Shown here in pieces: positions 5,446 through 8,990 of a DNA stretch of 8,990 bases (position 1 is its first letter; every line of letters starts with the position of its first letter). The notes under the pieces are model-generated. The model ran no database searches. It was not told the origin of the DNA and worked only from the letters and a program-made list of their open reading frames with translations. The translations under genes were made by a program, and so were the position numbers. Source of the DNA: Deltaproteobacteria bacterium (GTDB lineage: Bacteria > Desulfobacterota > GWC2-55-46 > S146-73); the NCBI GenBank assembly GCA_015492355.1, contig WGFF01000093.1:1-8990 (forward strand), written 5' to 3'.

Positions 5446-6207
5446 TCAGTCCCCCACACTGTTACACAGGCTCCCTATGCCGTCTATCACAATCTCCACA
5501 CGGTCTCCTGGTCTGAGCCTGCCAACCCCGGAGGGTGTGCCTGTGGCAACTACATCCCCCGGTAGCAGTGTCATGACACGGGAGACGAAGCTTACAAGCT
5601 CGTACACGTCGAATATCATATCCCCTGTGGGGGCGTCCTGCCTCTTCTCACCGTTCAGATAGGTACGTACCCTTGTGTCCATGGGGTCGAGTTCGGTATC
5701 TATCCACGGACCGATGGGTGCAAAGGTATCAAAACCCTTTGCCCTCGTGTACTGGATGTCCTTTTTCTGGAGGTCCCTTGCGGTAACGTCGTTGAAGCAG
5801 GTATAGCCCAGTATGTACTTCCCTGCCTCCTCAGGAGGTACACACCTTGCCGTCTTTTTTATAACCACCGCAAGTTCCCCCTCGTAGTCTACCCTTCTGG
5901 ACATGTGTCCTGGATAGACTATCCTGTCGCCATGTCCTATAACGGATGTGGAGGGTTTTAAAAAGAGCATCGGCTCGTCAGGGAGGGACTTTCCAAACTC
6001 CTCTGCATGCTCCCTGTAATTAAGCCCTATGGCGACTATCTTGGTGGGTGTACATGGTGGAAGGAGCCTTACCTCATCGAGCCCCCATCCCGTTGATAAT
6101 GGCTCAGGGTTACTCTCGAAGATACTACCATCCACCTCGTATATACTCAAGCCGTCCACAATACCGTACCGCTCCCTTCCGTCCACACTGAACCTTGCAA
6201 TCTTCAT
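5446..6207 (-). CDS. fumarylacetoacetate hydrolase (FAH) family protein
   Basis: The 253-residue protein has a short N-terminal domain (about 1-50) and a full FAH catalytic domain. The domain starts at IVAIGLNYREHAEE (57-70) and contains LKPSTSVIG (83-91), DYEGELAVV (107-115) with metal ligands E109 and E111, FNDVTARDLQ (138-147) with ligand D140, K157 in RAKGFDTFAP, and TGTPSGVG (222-229). The family includes fumarylpyruvate hydrolase, homoprotocatechuate-pathway isomerase/decarboxylases and FAHD1-type oxaloacetate tautomerase/decarboxylases; the sequence does not decide among them. The ATG overlaps the argG stop as ATGA, so it is likely translated with argG. No aromatic-degradation genes are nearby. 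A dicarboxylate-housekeeping role such as oxaloacetate tautomerase is therefore a reasonable but unproven guess. The C-terminus is intact. Confidence 0.9.
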   Translation of the reverse strand: MKIARFSVDGRERYGIVDGLSIYEVDGSIFESNPEPLSTGWGLDEVRLLPPCTPTKIVAIGLNYREHAEEFGKSLPDEPMLFLKPSTSVIGHGDRIVYPGHMSRRVDYEGELAVVIKKTARCVPPEEAGKYILGYTCFNDVTARDLQKKDIQYTRAKGFDTFAPIGPWIDTELDPMDTRVRTYLNGEKRQDAPTGDMIFDVYELVSFVSRVMTLLPGDVVATGTPSGVGRLRPGDRVEIVIDGIGSLCNSVGD

Positions 6208-7418
6208 CCCCTGGCAGCCCCCTTTGTCATGGCGTCTATCTTGAGCCTCAGGGCGTTTATCTTTATGAACCCGTCCGCATCCCTCTGGTCATAGACCGTA
6301 TCCTCTTCAAAGGTTGCATAGTCTGGATGGTAGAGTGACCGAGGGGATTTTCTCCCCACCACATGGATACTCCCCTTGTAGAGCTTGAGCCGTACCGTAC
6401 CTGTCACACCCTCTGAAGCCTTGTCTATAAGGCTCTGGAGTGCCTCCCTTTCGGGGGAATACCAGTAGCCGTAGTATACCAGTTCAGAATACCTCGGCAT
6501 AAGGCTATCCCTGAGGTGCATCATCTCCCTGTCCATGGTTATGGACTCTATCGCCCTTCTTGCAACATGGAGTATGGTACCTCCAGGGGTCTCGTACACA
6601 CCCCTCGATTTTATGCCTATGTATCTACTCTCTACCATATCCACCCTGCCTATACCGTTCCTTCCTCCGATGCGGTTGAGTGTCTCTATGAGCCTTGCAG
6701 GGGAGAGTCTCTTCCTGTTCACACCCACTGGATTTCCGTCCTCAAACTCTATATCCACCATGGCAGGCTTGTCAGGGGCTGACTCTGGTGCAACGGTCAT
6801 AACGAACATATCCTCTGGTGCAGGCTTCCACGGGTCTTCGAGTATACCGCCTTCGAAGCTTATATGAAAGAGGTTCCTGTCGCAACTGTAGGGCTTCTCT
6901 TTACTGACCGGCACAGGTATACCGTGTCTCCTTGCATATCTTACAAGGTCAGCCCTTCCCTTCATCTCCCATTCGCGCCACGGGGCTATCACCCTTATAT
7001 GGGGGTCTATGGAATAGTACGTAAGCTCGAACCTCATCTGGTCGTTCCCCTTGCCCGTAGCCCCGTGTGCCACAGCATCCGCACCCACCCTGCGGGCAAC
7101 ATCCATCTGTGCCTTTGCTATGAGCGGACGGGCGATGGATGTGCCGAGAAGATACGCACCCTCGTACACAGCACCAGCCCTCAACATGGGAAAGATAAAA
7201 TCCCCTGCAAACTCCTCCTTAAGGTCTTCTACAAAGACCCTGCTCGCCCCGGTCCTGAGCGCCTTTTTCTCGACCTTTCTTACCTCCCTTCCCTGTCCTA
7301 TGTCCGCAACAAAGGCGATTACCTCACAGTGGTATCTCTCCTTGAGCCACCTTATTATCACCGATGTATCGAGCCCACCCGAATAGGCAAGCACAACCTT
7401 TCTGACACCTTTTCTCAT
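6204..7418 (-). CDS. argG: argininosuccinate synthase
   Basis: This cytosolic enzyme joins citrulline and aspartate, using ATP, to form argininosuccinate, the penultimate arginine intermediate. With the ATG at 7418 it has 404 residues, the usual length. Motifs are the N-type ATP pyrophosphatase loop AYSGGLDTS (11-19), GTSIARPL (92-99), HGATGKGNDQMRFE (118-131), EKPYSCDRNL (174-183) and the C-terminal LRLKIDA (390-396). A longer frame begins at a GTG at 7442, but its extra eight residues precede the conserved start. The ATG at 7418 overlaps the argF stop as ATGA and has AGGAG 7 bases upstream (7426-7430). It is coupled to argF upstream and to the FAH gene downstream. argH, the next enzyme, is not in the window. 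Confidence 0.96.
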   Translation of the reverse strand: MRKGVRKVVLAYSGGLDTSVIIRWLKERYHCEVIAFVADIGQGREVRKVEKKALRTGASRVFVEDLKEEFAGDFIFPMLRAGAVYEGAYLLGTSIARPLIAKAQMDVARRVGADAVAHGATGKGNDQMRFELTYYSIDPHIRVIAPWREWEMKGRADLVRYARRHGIPVPVSKEKPYSCDRNLFHISFEGGILEDPWKPAPEDMFVMTVAPESAPDKPAMVDIEFEDGNPVGVNRKRLSPARLIETLNRIGGRNGIGRVDMVESRYIGIKSRGVYETPGGTILHVARRAIESITMDREMMHLRDSLMPRYSELVYYGYWYSPEREALQSLIDKASEGVTGTVRLKLYKGSIHVVGRKSPRSLYHPDYATFEEDTVYDQRDADGFIKINALRLKIDAMTKGAARG

Positions 7419-8332
7419 ACCCTCTCTCCTGTAAGTAGCCACTCAAGTATTGCCTTCTGTATGTGGAGCCTGTTCTCTGCCTGATCCCATACAACAGAGT
7501 TCCTGCCCTCTATTACCTCGTCTGTAATCTCCTCGCCCCTGTGTGCAGGCAGACAGTGCATGACTATGGTATCCTCCTTTGCAAACCTCAGGACATGGTA
7601 GTTTATCTGATATTCCCTGAAGGCTTCAAGCCTTTTCTCCCTTTCATCCTCCCTGCCCATGCTCGCCCACACATCCGTATTGACCACATCCGCATCCCTC
7701 AAAGCCTCTTCAACATCCCTTACCACCTCTATCCGTGATGTACCCTCCTTCCTTGCCCTTTCGAGTATACCCCTTTCAGGCTCATAGCCCTCTGGACATG
7801 CAAGGTACAGATCAAATCCGAGCCTTGAAGCCATCTCTATCCATGAGTTTGCCATGTTGTTTCCATCACCCACCCATGCAACCTTAAGCCCCCTGTAACC
7901 ACCCTTTTTCTCCACCACTGTAAGGACATCCGCAAGCACCTGGCAGGGATGGTGGGTGTCCGTAAGACCATTGATGACAGGTACAGTGGAGTACCTTGCG
8001 TACTCCTCTATTATTTCGTGTCCGAAGGTCCTTATGACAACACAGTCCACATACCTTGAAAGCACCCTTGCGGTATCCTTTATGGGTTCGCCCCTGCCTA
8101 TCTGGGAGTCCCTGTGGCTTATGAATATGGCATCACCACCGAGGTGATACATGGCTGTCTCGAAGGATACACGTGTCCTTGTGGAGGGCTTTTCGAATAT
8201 AAGACCCAGGGTCTTACCCCTCAGGGGATGATGGGGTATACCCTTGCTGTGCCTCTCCTTGAGACTCCTCGCCCTCTCAATGAGATAGTCTATCTCATTT
8301 CTTGAAAGATCGGATACAGTAAGGAGATTCAT
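7415..8332 (-). CDS. argF: ornithine carbamoyltransferase
   Basis: This enzyme makes citrulline from ornithine and carbamoyl phosphate. The 305-residue product has the carbamoyl-phosphate motif STRTR (50-54), HPCQ (128-131), the SMG-containing loop DVWASMG (220-226) and the ornithine-site HCLPAHRGEE (259-268). The ornithine-type HCLP and SMG segments argue against aspartate carbamoyltransferase. The start is ATG at 8332, where the conserved N-terminus MNLLTVSDLS begins; AGGGA lies about 7 bases upstream. A 72-base gap separates it from argD, and its stop overlaps the argG start. An anabolic role is inferred from the argD-argF-argG order. Confidence 0.96.
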   Translation of the reverse strand: MNLLTVSDLSRNEIDYLIERARSLKERHSKGIPHHPLRGKTLGLIFEKPSTRTRVSFETAMYHLGGDAIFISHRDSQIGRGEPIKDTARVLSRYVDCVVIRTFGHEIIEEYARYSTVPVINGLTDTHHPCQVLADVLTVVEKKGGYRGLKVAWVGDGNNMANSWIEMASRLGFDLYLACPEGYEPERGILERARKEGTSRIEVVRDVEEALRDADVVNTDVWASMGREDEREKRLEAFREYQINYHVLRFAKEDTIVMHCLPAHRGEEITDEVIEGRNSVVWDQAENRLHIQKAILEWLLTGERV

Positions 8333-8404
8333 GCCTCTATCCCTGCCTCCCTTGGTCAGGCTGGAAGGGGAGAAACCCTCCTGGAAGGTACTCCCTCCGG
8401 GACC

Positions 8405-8990
8405 CTAAGGTAGCCTCCCACTCAGGACACCATCGAGTATCCCTATCATCTCCCTTATCTCGTCCTCTGTAACAGTAAGGGGTGGGAGGAATCTCAATAT
8501 CCTCTCGCCCACACAGTTTATAAGCAGTCCCTCTTCAAGACACCTTCTCACTATCTCCCCACCCTGTATACCCAGCTCCATTGCAACTATGAGTCCCTTG
8601 CCTCTTACATCCTTTACAAAGGTATATCTCCTCTGGAGAGACCTGAGTTCATCCATGAGATAATCGCCCATCTTCCTGCAGTTCGCAAGCACCCCTTCGT
8701 TGAGTATGGTCTCCATCACCGCAATACCCGCTGAGGTTGCAAGGGGGTTGCCACCGAACGTGGATGCATGGGTCCCCGGGGTGAAGGACTTTGCAACAGA
8801 CTCCCTTGCAAGCATGGCACCTATGGCTACACCACCTGCGAGCCCCTTGGCAAGGGTCATTATATCAGGCACCACCCCGTAATGCTCGTAGGCAAAGAGC
8901 CTGCCCGTTCTACCCATGCCCACCTGCACCTCATCGAAGATAAGCAGAAGCCCGTACCTGTCACATACCTCCCTCAATCCCCTGAGATAC
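8405..8990 (-). CDS. argD: acetylornithine aminotransferase, C-terminal part (cut by the window edge)
   Basis: This class III PLP aminotransferase converts N-acetylglutamate semialdehyde to N-acetylornithine, and often also acts in the DAP pathway. Only the last 194 or so codons are present: the frame stays open to base 8990, reading Tyr-Leu-Arg-Gly ahead of a TTG that should not be taken as the start. Visible motifs are IFDEVQVGMGRTG with the PLP-ring aspartate, LAKGLAGG with the Schiff-base lysine, HASTFGGNPLATSAG, RGKGLIVAMEL and LRFLPPLTV near the C-terminus. Related enzymes (GABA or succinylornithine aminotransferases) share these motifs. The position directly before argF and argG favours argD. 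The 72 bases between it and argF hold only short weak inverted repeats. Confidence 0.92.
   Translation of the reverse strand, partial: YLRGLREVCDRYGLLLIFDEVQVGMGRTGRLFAYEHYGVVPDIMTLAKGLAGGVAIGAMLARESVAKSFTPGTHASTFGGNPLATSAGIAVMETILNEGVLANCRKMGDYLMDELRSLQRRYTFVKDVRGKGLIVAMELGIQGGEIVRRCLEEGLLINCVGERILRFLPPLTVTEDEIREMIGILDGVLSGRLP

Noticed and set aside
5400..5480. A complete tRNA gene on the minus strand
   Set aside because: The T-loop-like piece has mismatches in its stem, no complementary acceptor 5' strand lies about 70 bases upstream, and that region is the coding end of the FAH gene.
6864..7484. A 206-codon plus-strand open frame opposite argG and argF
   Set aside because: It lies antisense to two secure enzymes, shows no recognisable motif and has the composition of a complementary-strand shadow.

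Overview
This window looks like chromosomal housekeeping DNA from a bacterium. All ten protein genes lie on the minus strand, so the biological reading order runs from high to low coordinates. Every recognised gene is bacterial in type. Shine-Dalgarno sites are strong, GTG and TTG starts are common, and the genes strongly favour ATA (Ile) and AGG (Arg) codons at moderate GC. Together with an LL-diaminopimelate aminotransferase, this suggests a deep-branching anaerobic or thermophile-related lineage of the Nitrospirota or Desulfobacterota kind. That placement is inference; the window holds no taxonomic marker.

Region 1 (8990 to 5446): a partial argD, then argF, argG and a fumarylacetoacetate-hydrolase-family (FAH) gene. 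The first three supply successive arginine steps: acetylornithine aminotransferase, ornithine carbamoyltransferase and argininosuccinate synthase. argF/argG and argG/FAH overlap by ATGA, so they are probably translationally coupled. The argG start should be moved 24 bases downstream of the longest reading frame.

Region 2 (5445 to 3155): a repeat-rich spacer, then dapL (lysine/peptidoglycan diaminopimelate), folK (folate) and a small membrane-anchored YHS-type cysteine protein. folK begins 2 bases after the dapL stop, and the small gene overlaps folK by ATGA.

Region 3 (3154 to 2818): a 337-base spacer holding a second copy of the palindromic repeat, a modest terminator-like hairpin and a good sigma70-type promoter.

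Region 4 (2817 to 81): an apparent three-gene operon with an LsrF-like class I aldolase/thiolase, a zinc-dependent medium-chain dehydrogenase and NAD kinase. The first two may act in one short carbon pathway whose substrate cannot be read from the sequence.

I see no phage, transposase, CRISPR, toxin or defence genes. The points most worth a second look are the palindromic repeat shared by the two large spacers, the LsrF-like/dehydrogenase/NAD kinase operon, the FAH gene inside an amino-acid cluster and the folK-coupled YHS miniprotein. None amounts to clear evidence of an undescribed system.
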